Shown in pieces: positions 26,712-33,990 of a DNA stretch of 64,000 bases. The position numbers and the translations under genes were made by a program. The notes beneath the pieces were generated by a model that worked only from the letters and a program-made list of their open reading frames with translations, made no database searches and had not been told where the DNA came from. Within the stretch, counting starts at the first letter, position 1. Each line of letters opens with the position of its first letter. Origin of the DNA: Halobacterium sp. CBA1132 (GTDB lineage: Archaea; Halobacteriota; Halobacteria; Halobacteriales; Halobacteriaceae); NCBI RefSeq assembly GCF_001485535.1, contig NZ_BCMZ01000001.1:2170001-2234000 (forward strand). The letters run 5' to 3'.

Positions 26712-26723
26712 TTACATCATCCC
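26653..26723. repeat. Duplicated thermosome 3' end around a palindromic insert
   Basis: TACATCATCCC at 26713-26723 (the end of the thermosome gene, reverse strand) recurs as TACATCATTCCC at 26653-26664. Between them lies a 48-bp segment with a perfect 11-bp hairpin, GTAAAATCGGC-AGG-GCCGATTTTAC, at 26691-26715, and a second palindrome CGGAGCTCCG at about 26672-26681. This looks like an insertion with duplicated target. Confidence 0.65.
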
Positions 26724-28379
26724 GCCCATGCCGCCGCCCATGCCACCTGCGGGGCCGCCGGCACCGCCCTCGTCGCCCTTGTCGGTCGAGAGGTCGCCGG
26801 CGGAGATGATGTCGTCAATTTTGAGCACGAGGTTCGCGGCCTCGGAAGCACTGGTGACGGCCTGCTCTTTGGCGTGTGCGGGCTCGACGACACCGGCTTC
26901 GAAGGTGTCCTCGAGGTTGCCAGTGAGCACGTTCAGGCCGGTACGCTCCTCGCCGGACTCGTGCGCGGAGCGCAGGTCGACGAGCGTGTCGATGGAGTCG
27001 AGGCCGGCGTTCTCGGCGAGCACGCGCGGCACGAGCTCCAGCGAGTCGGCGAACGCCTCGACAGCGAGCTGCTCGCGGCCGGAGACGGAGTCCGCGAAGT
27101 CGCGGAGGCGGTCTGCGACCTCGACCTCGATGGCGCCGCCACCGGGGAGGACGCGGCCGTCCGAGAGCGTCTGCGCGGAGACGTCGAGCGCGTCAGTGAC
27201 GCCGCGTTCGAGCTCGTCGACGACGTGGTCGGTGGACGCGCGCAGGAGGATGGTGACGCCGTGGGCGTTCTCGTCGTGGCCCTCGACGTAGAAGAGTTCG
27301 TCCTCGCTGTCGCGGGAGACGGAGCCGCTGGCGACGTCGGCTTCGGTCGCGGAGTCGAGGTCCGTGACGACCGTCGTGTTGAGGACGTTCGTCAGGAACT
27401 CGATGTCGGACTTCTTCGTGCGGCGCACCGCGAGGATGCCCTCCTTCGCGAGGTAGTGCTGGGCCATGTCGTCGATGCCCTTCTGGCAGAAGACGACGTT
27501 CGCGCCGGTGTCGACAATCTGCTGGACCTTCTGCTTGAGCTGCTCCTCTTCCTGGTCGAGGAAGGACTGGAGCTGGTCGGGGCTCTCGATGTTGACCGAG
27601 GTGTCGGCTTCGGCTTCCTCGACCTCGATGGCCTCGTTCAGCAGGAGGATTTTGGCGTCGTCGACGTTCGTGGGCATCTCGTCGTGGACCGGGTCCTTGT
27701 CGATGGCGCCACCGACGAGGAGTTCGGAGTCACCGACCGCGCGGCCGGTCTGGGTCTCGACGTTGATGTTGGCGGCGTCGACGACGGTGCTGCCGTCGGC
27801 GGCCTTGACGGAGACCTGATTGATTGCTTCGTAGATGATACCGGAGAGGAGCTCCTTGTCGAGCTCCGCGCCCTTGCCGGTCATCGAAGTCTCGGCGACG
27901 CTGCGGATGAGGTCCTCGTCTTCGGGGTCGACGTCGATAGCGACGTTGTCGACTTCCTCGCGGGCCTGCTCTGCGGCGAGGTTGTAGCCCTTGATGATGG
28001 CGGTCGGGTGGATGTCTCGCTCGAGGAGGTCCTCGGCGTTCTTGAGGAGTTCGCCCGCGATGGCGACCGCGGTCGTCGTGCCGTCGCCGGCTTCGTCTTC
28101 CTGCGTCTCGGCGACTTCGACGATCATCTCCGCGGTCGGGTTGTCGATGTCCATCTCCTGGAGGATGGTGACGCCGTCGTTCGTGATGGTGACGTCGCCC
28201 ATCGAGGAGACGAGCATCTTGTCCATGCCTTTCGGGCCGAGTGTGGACCGAACGGCGTCCGCGACGGCTCGCGCCGCGGAGATGTTGTGTTCCTGAGCGT
28301 CCTTGTCCTTCACGCGCTGTGCGTCGTCACCCATGATGATCATGGGCTGACCCTGCATCCGCTGCTGTTGTTGAGCCAT
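26712..28379 (-). CDS. Thermosome subunit (group II chaperonin)
   Basis: 555 residues. The ATPase motif GDGTT is at 98-102, with [10 protein letters not shown] and [11 protein letters not shown] nearby and the Gly/Met-rich C-terminal tail [11 protein letters not shown] typical of archaeal chaperonins. It folds cytoplasmic proteins as a double-ring complex. A strong TATA box (CCTTTATATAG on the minus strand) lies about 30 bp before the ATG, consistent with high, heat-inducible expression. Three paralogues are common in haloarchaea, so I do not assign alpha or beta. Confidence 0.97.
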   Translation of the reverse strand: MAQQQQRMQGQPMIIMGDDAQRVKDKDAQEHNISAARAVADAVRSTLGPKGMDKMLVSSMGDVTITNDGVTILQEMDIDNPTAEMIVEVAETQEDEAGDGTTTAVAIAGELLKNAEDLLERDIHPTAIIKGYNLAAEQAREEVDNVAIDVDPEDEDLIRSVAETSMTGKGAELDKELLSGIIYEAINQVSVKAADGSTVVDAANINVETQTGRAVGDSELLVGGAIDKDPVHDEMPTNVDDAKILLLNEAIEVEEAEADTSVNIESPDQLQSFLDQEEEQLKQKVQQIVDTGANVVFCQKGIDDMAQHYLAKEGILAVRRTKKSDIEFLTNVLNTTVVTDLDSATEADVASGSVSRDSEDELFYVEGHDENAHGVTILLRASTDHVVDELERGVTDALDVSAQTLSDGRVLPGGGAIEVEVADRLRDFADSVSGREQLAVEAFADSLELVPRVLAENAGLDSIDTLVDLRSAHESGEERTGLNVLTGNLEDTFEAGVVEPAHAKEQAVTSASEAANLVLKIDDIISAGDLSTDKGDEGGAGGPAGGMGGGMGGMM

Positions 28380-28405
28380 AGGTACCTGAAGGATTGATTG
28401 TGATT

Positions 28406-28416
28406 CTATATAAAGG
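28406..28416 (-). promoter_or_regulatory. Thermosome TATA box
   Basis: CCTTTATATAG on the minus strand, about 27-37 bp before the thermosome start codon at 28379. This is the clearest canonical archaeal TATA element in the window. Confidence 0.8.
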
Positions 28417-28548
28417 CTTCTATTCGTCGTCGCGGTGGCTGCGCCGGCGGACGCGGGACACGCCCTGAGTCCCGTGGAAAATCACTACAGGACCCGAATA
28501 GTGTGTTATCCGTTCACACGAGTAGGATGAGGTGAAGCGGGGTTTAAG

Positions 28549-28770
28549 TTACTCGACGTCGGATTCGTGCTCGACCAGCTCCGCCGTCGCGAACTCCGGC
28601 TCGACCCGGTCGATGCGCACCCGCACGCGGTCGCCCATTTCGCCCTCGGGAACCAGCACCACGAAGTCGTCGACGTGTGCGATGCCGTCGCCCTCGTCGC
28701 CGATGTCTTCGACGTCCACGACATACTCCCCGTCCTCCTCGACCGGTACGGGTGTGTCTGATTCGCGCAT
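28549..28770 (-). CDS. TRAM domain RNA-binding protein
   Basis: 73 residues, essentially a single TRAM beta-barrel: VVDVEDIGDEGDGIAHVDDFVVLVP then RVRVRIDRVEPEFATAELV. Archaeal one-domain TRAM proteins bind RNA and may act as RNA chaperones similar to cold-shock proteins. The ATG at 28770 is preferred because upstream in-frame sequence lacks family features. It is followed by the 170-bp thermosome upstream region, transcribed in the same direction as thermosome. Confidence 0.88.
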   Translation of the reverse strand: MRESDTPVPVEEDGEYVVDVEDIGDEGDGIAHVDDFVVLVPEGEMGDRVRVRIDRVEPEFATAELVEHESDVE

Positions 28771-28823
28771 ACACTCTCGTTCCCAACCCGGCGAAAAGAG
28801 CGCTGGGGCCGAACGCGAGCCGG

Positions 28824-29126
28824 TCAGGACTCGTGGTGCGCGCGCCACACCGCTTCGAGGTCGTCGCGGAAGTCGTGGAACTCGTTGACCGCGTAGTGGT
28901 GTGCACCGAGCTGCTCGCCGAGCTGCTCGCCGGTCTCTTCGTCGACCAGCGCGTAGTACTCGCGCACGACGTCGCCGTCCTCGCGTTCCTCCTCGACTTT
29001 CTCCAACAAGAGGTCGCCGTACTCGACGCTCTCGCCCAACTCGTGGTACCCCAGCTCCAGCACCTTCCGCGTGGTGTCCGCGTCGATGTTCGGAGTTCCA
29101 TACCGACGACTCCGGCCAGGCCCCAA
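28824..29126 (-). CDS. Conserved hypothetical protein, 100 residues
   Basis: An acidic, soluble 100-residue protein starting MGPGRSRRYGTPNIDADTT, with helical segments RKVLELGYHELGE and NEFHDFRDDLEAVWRAHHES. No known domain is recognised. The high content of Asp/Glu and GC-rich third positions support a real gene. It lies 53 bp upstream of the TRAM gene on the same strand and may form an operon with it. Confidence 0.65.
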   Translation of the reverse strand: MGPGRSRRYGTPNIDADTTRKVLELGYHELGESVEYGDLLLEKVEEEREDGDVVREYYALVDEETGEQLGEQLGAHHYAVNEFHDFRDDLEAVWRAHHES

Positions 29127-29210
29127 GTAGGCGCTGTGGCCGTTCGTCGGAAAACTCGAAGTACTCGATTACGCTTCAAGCTATAGACGCCCGAAATTCC
29201 CGCCAGTAAA

Positions 29211-29342
29211 GCGAGCATACGCGCGGCGAAGCCGCGCGTTTCACCGCGGCGAGCGCAGCGAGTCGCGGGACGTTTTTAGCGTAGATTTTTACGACGAGTG
29301 GTGTGCGAGCGCAGCGAGCGCACCCGAGGAGTAAAAAGGTAC
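29211..29342 (-). repeat. Class A structured element, copy 3 (tRNA-Ser side)
   Basis: On the minus strand: GTACCTTTTTAC, a hairpin, GTAAAAATCTACGCTAAAAACG, a CGCGAC/GCCGCG hairpin, GTGAAA, a CGCGCGG/CCGCGCG hairpin, then TATGCTCG. The outer stem is TTTTTAC with GTAAAAA (plus-strand 29286-29292 and 29331-29337), a compensated change relative to the GC version. Two hairpins inside (loops at 29251-29261 and 29307-29317) carry the cap GAGCGCAGCGA. Confidence 0.75.
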
Positions 29343-29361
29343 GAAGACGCCGGGACAGGGA
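29341..29361 (-). repeat. Copy of the tRNA-Ser 3' end
   Basis: ACGAAGACGCCGGGACAGGG plus one base here matches ACGAAAAACGCCGGGACAGG plus two at 29531-29552, which is the 3' end and trailer of tRNA-Ser (reverse strand). The pair of direct repeats encloses about 170 bp, like the att sites left by an element that integrated at the tRNA end. Confidence 0.65.
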
Positions 29362-29411
29362 CTGAGCGAACGCGGAGCGTTCGCGAGGGTCGGCGCGGCT
29401 TCGCCGCGCCG

Positions 29412-29467
29412 GGGTTTGAACCCGATGCCAGACCTCACTGTGTTCGGTCTGCCGTGGTTCAAATCCC
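29412..29467. repeat. Inverted repeat with T-arm-like ends
   Basis: GGGTTTGAACCC (29412-29423) and GGTTCAAATCCC (29456-29467) are oppositely oriented and both look like tRNA T-arms. Between them CAGACC (29429-29434) pairs with GGTCTG (29446-29451), with the 11-nt cap GAACACAGTGA on the minus strand. There is no acceptor or anticodon stem, so this is not a tRNA gene. Confidence 0.65.
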
Positions 29468-29538
29468 TCGCGTTCACTCGACGGAGACTCTCGCGGCGCG
29501 ACGAGACGCGCCGCTCGGAGTCGCTGCGTCACGAAAAA

Positions 29539-29620
29539 CGCCGGGACAGGGATTTGAACCCTGAACCCCGTAAGGGGACACGCTTTCCAGGCGTGCGCTT
29601 TGCCATTCGGCCATCCCGGC
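29539..29620 (-). tRNA. tRNA-Ser (anticodon GGA)
   Basis: On the minus strand the transcript starts GCCGGGATGGCCGAATGGC. The acceptor stem GCCGGGA pairs with TCCCGGC, followed by the discriminator G typical of tRNA-Ser. The anticodon stem-loop is CACGC-CTGGAAA-GCGTG, giving anticodon GGA (reads UCC and UCU). A long variable arm (CCCC...GGGG) and the T-arm GGGTTCAAATCCC follow. CCA is not encoded. A TATA-like TTTAAA lies at 29647-29652, 27 bp upstream, and a T-run follows the 3' end. Confidence 0.95.
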
Positions 29621-29666
29621 CCGTCGTAACGTACCCGGGTCTGTCGTTTAAACCCTTCTTTTCGAG

Positions 29667-29855
29667 TTAGCGCAGGCGCGTGGCGGCGAGGTGCGCGACG
29701 AGCGAGGACGCCGCGAAAACGACGACAGCGACGCCGAGCAGCGCGAGGAAGCCGACGCCCTCGTCGGCGAACGCGCTGTAGGCCTGCGCGAGCACGAGGA
29801 ACCCCAGCGCGCCGACGGCGCCCCACGCCAGCGTGTCCAGCGTGGCCCGACGCAT
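29667..29855 (-). CDS. Small two-helix membrane protein
   Basis: 62 residues starting MRRATLDTLAWGAVGALGFL. Two hydrophobic helices (about 10-28 and 36-56) are linked by an acidic turn (SAFADEGVG). No family is recognised. Its start codon abuts the stop of ridA on the same strand (29855/29856), so it is probably co-transcribed with ridA. Function unknown. Confidence 0.65.
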   Translation of the reverse strand: MRRATLDTLAWGAVGALGFLVLAQAYSAFADEGVGFLALLGVAVVVFAASSLVAHLAATRLR

Positions 29856-30239
29856 CTAGTCGCGCTGTGCGGCGACGGCTTCGATTTCGATTGCCGCGCC
29901 CTTCGGGAGCGCCGAGACTTCGAGCGCCGAGCGCGCGGGCGGGTTGTCTTGGAAGTACTCCTTGTACGCCTCGTTCATCTCGTCGAAGTCGTCGATGTCG
30001 TCGAGGAACACCGAGACCTTCAGCACGTCCTGCATCGTGAGGCCCTCGGCTTCGAGGATGGCCTTGACGTTCTCGAGGCTCTGTCGGGTCTGTGTGGCGA
30101 TGGGTTCGTCGTCGAGGAGGTCGCCCTCGGGCGTCAGCGGAATCTGCCCGGCGGTGAACACGAGGTCGCCGTCCGTCGTCGCTTGGCTGTATGCGCCGAC
30201 CGCGGCGGGGGCGTCGGGGGTGTCGATGATGCGTTTCAT
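29856..30239 (-). CDS. RidA family enamine/imine deaminase
   Basis: 127 residues with the RidA (YjgF/YER057c) signature: AVGAYSQATTDGDLVFTAGQIPL at the start and PARSALEVSALPKGAAIEIEAVA at the end, which includes the conserved arginine. RidA hydrolyses reactive enamine/imine intermediates released by PLP enzymes such as threonine dehydratase; ilvA lies 0.9 kb away. ATG 30239 is the family start. It is adjacent to a small membrane protein gene on the same strand. Confidence 0.93.
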   Translation of the reverse strand: MKRIIDTPDAPAAVGAYSQATTDGDLVFTAGQIPLTPEGDLLDDEPIATQTRQSLENVKAILEAEGLTMQDVLKVSVFLDDIDDFDEMNEAYKEYFQDNPPARSALEVSALPKGAAIEIEAVAAQRD

Positions 30240-30331
30240 GTCCAGTGAGTCGCAGTCACACGTATTAAAAACCGGCGTCAACAGCGTGGGCGTCGCGGAG
30301 CCACCAGATTCGTGTCCGCTCGCGCGCAAGC

Positions 30332-31174
30332 ATGCGTATGCGTGGCCGAACAGTCGCCGCCGGTGTCGTCGCGTCGCTGGCCAGCGTCGGCGCGTGGCGA
30401 GCGCGCGATGTGCCGTTCAGCCCAGTCACCGGCGGTAGCCACATCGGTTCAGCGTTCGTCGAGCGACGCGGACTCGCCGCCGAGGGAGAGCTGGCCGGGG
30501 AGATGGACGACATGGCTGCGTTCGCGCGCCCGGACTTCGACCCGGAACGGGTCGCCCCCGCTGTCAGGCGGTTCTACGAGCGCACGACCGACTACGAGAT
30601 GCGGTTCCGCGCGCGCTGGCACCGGCCGTTCCGAACGGGGGCGAAAGTCGCTTCGCCCGTGACGTCCAGGCTCCGCCAGTTGAACCTCCCGGCACCCAGC
30701 GACGAGGACTGGCACCGGCTGTCGAACCAGTTCGTCGCGCTCGACCCGGAAGCCGACCCGCGGGACGGCGCGCGAGCGTGGATTCGGACGGACGAAACCG
30801 GCGAGGCGGTGTTCGTAGCGCTGTACGCCAGCCACGAGGCCGACGGCGAGCGGTTCGTGAACATCGCGGCGCCGCTGCCGGGCGGCAACCTCTCAACGGT
30901 GCTGCGCATCGGCCACCTCGGCGCTGGCGACGCGACGGGCGTCGAATTGACGACGCGGACGCCCGGCGACCCGGGCCTCTACTGGGTCACCCCGCCGGTC
31001 GGGGTCGCGCTCCCCGCCGACCAGCGGTTCCGCGTGTGGCCGACCGACGGGTCGGTGGAGGCGCCCGGCGTCGAGGACCCGACCGGGGGCGACGCGGTGG
31101 CGCTGGCGACCCACGAGATGTGGCTCTGTGGCGCGCAGTTCCTCACCGTCGAGTACGCGGTCGTCCCCGCGTAG
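30332..31174 (+). CDS. Hypothetical protein, 280 residues
   Basis: I do not recognise a family. The N-terminus MRMRGRTVAAGVVASLASVGAW has a basic start and a hydrophobic stretch that could be a membrane anchor or weak signal. The body is soluble, rich in Arg compared with other proteins here, with segments FARPDFDPERVAPAVRRFYERT and GLYWVTPPVGVALPADQRFRVWP. It ends with MWLCGAQFLTVEYAVVPA. Real coding is supported by length and codon pattern. Its end meets the convergent ilvA gene with no gap. Confidence 0.7.
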   Translation: MRMRGRTVAAGVVASLASVGAWRARDVPFSPVTGGSHIGSAFVERRGLAAEGELAGEMDDMAAFARPDFDPERVAPAVRRFYERTTDYEMRFRARWHRPFRTGAKVASPVTSRLRQLNLPAPSDEDWHRLSNQFVALDPEADPRDGARAWIRTDETGEAVFVALYASHEADGERFVNIAAPLPGGNLSTVLRIGHLGAGDATGVELTTRTPGDPGLYWVTPPVGVALPADQRFRVWPTDGSVEAPGVEDPTGGDAVALATHEMWLCGAQFLTVEYAVVPA

Positions 31175-32404
31175 TCAGTTCTGGGGACGTGGCCCGTTGA
31201 GCACGGTCACCTCGAAGCCCGCCTCGCGGATGCGCTCCAGGAGCGCGTCGACGTGCTCGGGGCCGCGGGTTTCGAGGTCGAGTTCGACCTCGGCCGCGTT
31301 CATCGCGATGTCGCGGTTCGTGCGGTCGTGCTGGATGGCGTAGATGTTCGCGCGCTCGTCGGCGATGACGTCGATGAGGTCGTCGAGGGCTCCCGGACGG
31401 TCCTTCAGCACGGTCCGCACTTTCACGTAGCGGCCTTGGTCGACCAGCCCGCGCATGATGACCGTCGTGAGGAGGTTGAGGTCGATGTTGCCGCCGCAGA
31501 GCGCGGGCACGATGACCTCGTTCTCGTCGTAGACGAACTTGCCTTCCAGCAGCGCCGCCAGCGGCGTCGCGCCCGCGCCCTCGACGAGCGTCTTCCCGCG
31601 TTCGAGCATTAGCATGAGCGCGGTCGCGATTTCGTCGTCGGAGACGGTGACCACTTCGTCGACGCGCTCGCGGATGACCGGGAACGTCTTCTCGCCGACC
31701 CGCCGCACCGCGATACCGTCCGCGATGGTGTCCACGGAGTCCACCGACTGCGGCTGACCCTTCCGGAGCGAGGACGCGACCGTCGAGGCACCCTCGGCCT
31801 GCACGCCGACGACGCGCACGTCCGGGTCGTGGGCTTTCACGGCGGTGGCGACACCCGAGATGAGGCCGCCGCCGCCGATTGGGACGACGACGGTGTCGAG
31901 TTCGGGGAGGTCGTCGACGATTTCGAGGCCGATAGTCCCCTGACCCGCCATCACGCGCTCGTCGTCGAACGCGTGGACGTAGGTGCGGCCCTCCTCGGCT
32001 TCGAGTTCGTGGGCGTACGCTTGGGCGGCGTCGTAGTCGACGCCGTGGAGGACGACCTCGGCGCCGTAGCTCTTCGTCGCCTTGATTTTCGAGATGGGCG
32101 CGGTCTCGGGCATCACGACCTTCGAGTCGACGCCCGAGCGCGACGCCGCGAGCGCGACGCCCTGCGCGTGGTTGCCCGCCGACGCGGTGACGACGCCGGC
32201 GTCGCTCTCGGCGTCCGAGAGCGTACGAATGCGGTTGGTCGCGCCGCGAATCTTGAACGAGCCCGTCCGCTGGAAGCACTCCAGTTTCAAGTGGACTTCC
32301 GCGCCGGTCATCCGGGAGAACGTGTTTGAGTAGTCCAGCGGGGTGTGGCGGGCGACGTCAGCGACGTGCTCGCGGGCGTCGAGCACGTCGTCGAGTCCGA
32401 TCAT
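31175..32404 (-). CDS. ilvA: Threonine ammonia-lyase with ACT domain
   Basis: 409 residues. The PLP lysine is Lys51 in GSFKIRGA; the glycine-rich phosphate loop is PIGGGGLISGV. The C-terminal region from about 330 is an ACT domain (VKVRTVLKDRPGALDDLIDVI) that usually binds isoleucine or valine for feedback control. It deaminates threonine to 2-oxobutanoate, entry to isoleucine synthesis. Length fits the ACT-bearing short form. Partners in this window: ilvE (49 kb), ridA and a threonine synthase-like enzyme. Confidence 0.94.
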   Translation of the reverse strand: MIGLDDVLDAREHVADVARHTPLDYSNTFSRMTGAEVHLKLECFQRTGSFKIRGATNRIRTLSDAESDAGVVTASAGNHAQGVALAASRSGVDSKVVMPETAPISKIKATKSYGAEVVLHGVDYDAAQAYAHELEAEEGRTYVHAFDDERVMAGQGTIGLEIVDDLPELDTVVVPIGGGGLISGVATAVKAHDPDVRVVGVQAEGASTVASSLRKGQPQSVDSVDTIADGIAVRRVGEKTFPVIRERVDEVVTVSDDEIATALMLMLERGKTLVEGAGATPLAALLEGKFVYDENEVIVPALCGGNIDLNLLTTVIMRGLVDQGRYVKVRTVLKDRPGALDDLIDVIADERANIYAIQHDRTNRDIAMNAAEVELDLETRGPEHVDALLERIREAGFEVTVLNGPRPQN

Positions 32405-32613
32405 GCTCGCGGCTACGACGCAGTCGCTGTTAACGGTTGGTGGTACGGGCGCTCCAAGAAACGGGGAACGGAGCGTGTGACAGTTGCAGCGACGACCCGG
32501 ATAATCATAAAACCGACCAAAGCGCAGTGAAAGTGAAAGTGGCAGACTGCGGCCGGGCCAGCGGCGCCACCGCGGACCGGTAGCGATTTCTCGGGGCGCG
32601 ACGAGTTCCGACC

Positions 32614-33972
32614 GTGCGCTCCCGACTCCGCGCGGTGTGGCGGCGGGTGTTCGCGCTCGCGTGGCCCGTGATGGCCGAGCAGACGCTCCGCACGCTGATG
32701 CGGACCGTCGACGTTGTCGTCACCGCCGCCATCTCGCCGGCCGCCGTCGTCGCCGTCGGCCTCGCTGACCTCTACGCACGGTTCCCGCTGCGCGTCGGCC
32801 TCGGACTCGGCGGCGGCGCCATCAGCCTCTCCAGTCAAGACACCGGCCGCGACGCCACCGCCACCCGCGACGAAGCAATCACGCAAGCCGTCCTCGTCGG
32901 CGCGCTCGCGGGCGTCCCGTTCGCCGCGTTCGGCGTGGGATTCGGCCCGGCGGCCATCCGCCTGCTCGGCGCCGCGCCAGATGTCGTCGCGCTCAGTAGC
33001 ACGTACCTCGCAGTTATCCTTCTCACTGCGCCCGCGCGCCACGTCGCCCTCATCGCCGCTCGCGCCCTCCAGGGAACGGGCGACACCCGCACGCCGATGT
33101 ACGTCAACGCCGTCTCCAACCTCGGGAACGTCGCCGGTAGCGTCGGCCTCGGTCTCGGCTACTTCGGCCTCCCCGAACTCGGTGTGGTCGGCGTCGGCGC
33201 TGCCACCGCCGCCGCGAACGTCTTCACCGCCGTCGCGCTCACCCTCGCTATCGCCTCGACGTACACCACCGCGGGGTTCGCGCGCCCGCAGTCGCGGACC
33301 ATCACGAAACAGCTGTTCGCGGTCAGCGCCCCGAAAATCGCTGAGGGAGCCGTCTCCGCGCTCGCGGAGTTCCCGTTCAACGCGTTGCTGCTGTCGTTCG
33401 GCACGAACGTCAACGCCGCGTTCCAAATCGGCCGCCGCGTCTACCAGCAGGTCACGGGCCCGCTATCGAGAGGGTACAACGTCGCCGCGAACGTCGTCGT
33501 CGGCCAAGCGCTCGGCGAAGTCGACCCCGAGACGGCGCGCTTCGACGGCTGGGCGGTCGCCGCGCTCGGCGTGCTCACGGTCGGCGCCGTCGGCCTCCTC
33601 CTGTCGTACTTCGCGCGGCCGCTGGTCGCGCTGCTCGCCGACGAACCCGAGACCATCCGCCACGGCGTCTGGTTCGCCCGCGCGTACGGCCTGAGCGCGC
33701 CGTTCCTCGCGGCGTTCGTCGGGCTTTCCGGCGCGCTGCAGGGCGCCAGCGAGACCCGCGTCCCGTTCGTCGCGCGCGCCACCGGCATGCTCGGCTTCTT
33801 CGTCGGCTTCTCGTGGCTCGCCGGCCGCACGCTCGACTACGGACCACTCGCGGCGTACTGGGGCGTCGCGCTCTCGAACGTCTGGATGGCTGCCGTCGTC
33901 ACCGTCGGCTTCCACTACGGCGACTGGGCGAGCCGCGCGGGTTCGATGATGGCGGAGCGAGCGGACAGCTAG
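32614..33972 (+). CDS. MATE family efflux transporter
   Basis: 452 residues with a GTG start and twelve predicted helices arranged in the two-half MATE pattern. N-terminal WPVMAEQTLRTLMRTVDVVV and the repeated ALQGTGDTRTPMYVNAVSNLGN / ALQGASETRVPFVARATGM segments are the family hallmarks of each half. It would export organic compounds using Na+ or H+. A 209-bp AT-richer intergenic region separates it from the divergent ilvA gene. Confidence 0.93.
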   Translation: MRSRLRAVWRRVFALAWPVMAEQTLRTLMRTVDVVVTAAISPAAVVAVGLADLYARFPLRVGLGLGGGAISLSSQDTGRDATATRDEAITQAVLVGALAGVPFAAFGVGFGPAAIRLLGAAPDVVALSSTYLAVILLTAPARHVALIAARALQGTGDTRTPMYVNAVSNLGNVAGSVGLGLGYFGLPELGVVGVGAATAAANVFTAVALTLAIASTYTTAGFARPQSRTITKQLFAVSAPKIAEGAVSALAEFPFNALLLSFGTNVNAAFQIGRRVYQQVTGPLSRGYNVAANVVVGQALGEVDPETARFDGWAVAALGVLTVGAVGLLLSYFARPLVALLADEPETIRHGVWFARAYGLSAPFLAAFVGLSGALQGASETRVPFVARATGMLGFFVGFSWLAGRTLDYGPLAAYWGVALSNVWMAAVVTVGFHYGDWASRAGSMMAERADS

Positions 33973-33990
33973 AAGACGCGAGTGAACTGC

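Larger units (their letters stand above)
29127..29538. other. Intergenic region downstream of tRNA-Ser
   Basis: 412 bp without a credible protein gene. Bases 29127-29210 show nothing notable. Then come a class A element (29211-29342, minus strand), a copy of the tRNA-Ser 3' end (29341-29361), a GC-rich hairpin at about 29391-29411, an inverted repeat of T-arm-like sequence (29412-29467), a CGGCGCG/CGCGCCG hairpin near 29491-29513 and the tRNA-Ser 3' flank. ORFs crossing it are repeat-derived. Confidence 0.7.

Noticed and set aside
29412-29467. Possible second tRNA gene near tRNA-Ser because of T-arm-like motifs
   Set aside because: No acceptor stem, D-arm or anticodon arm can be formed; the motifs are in opposite orientation.
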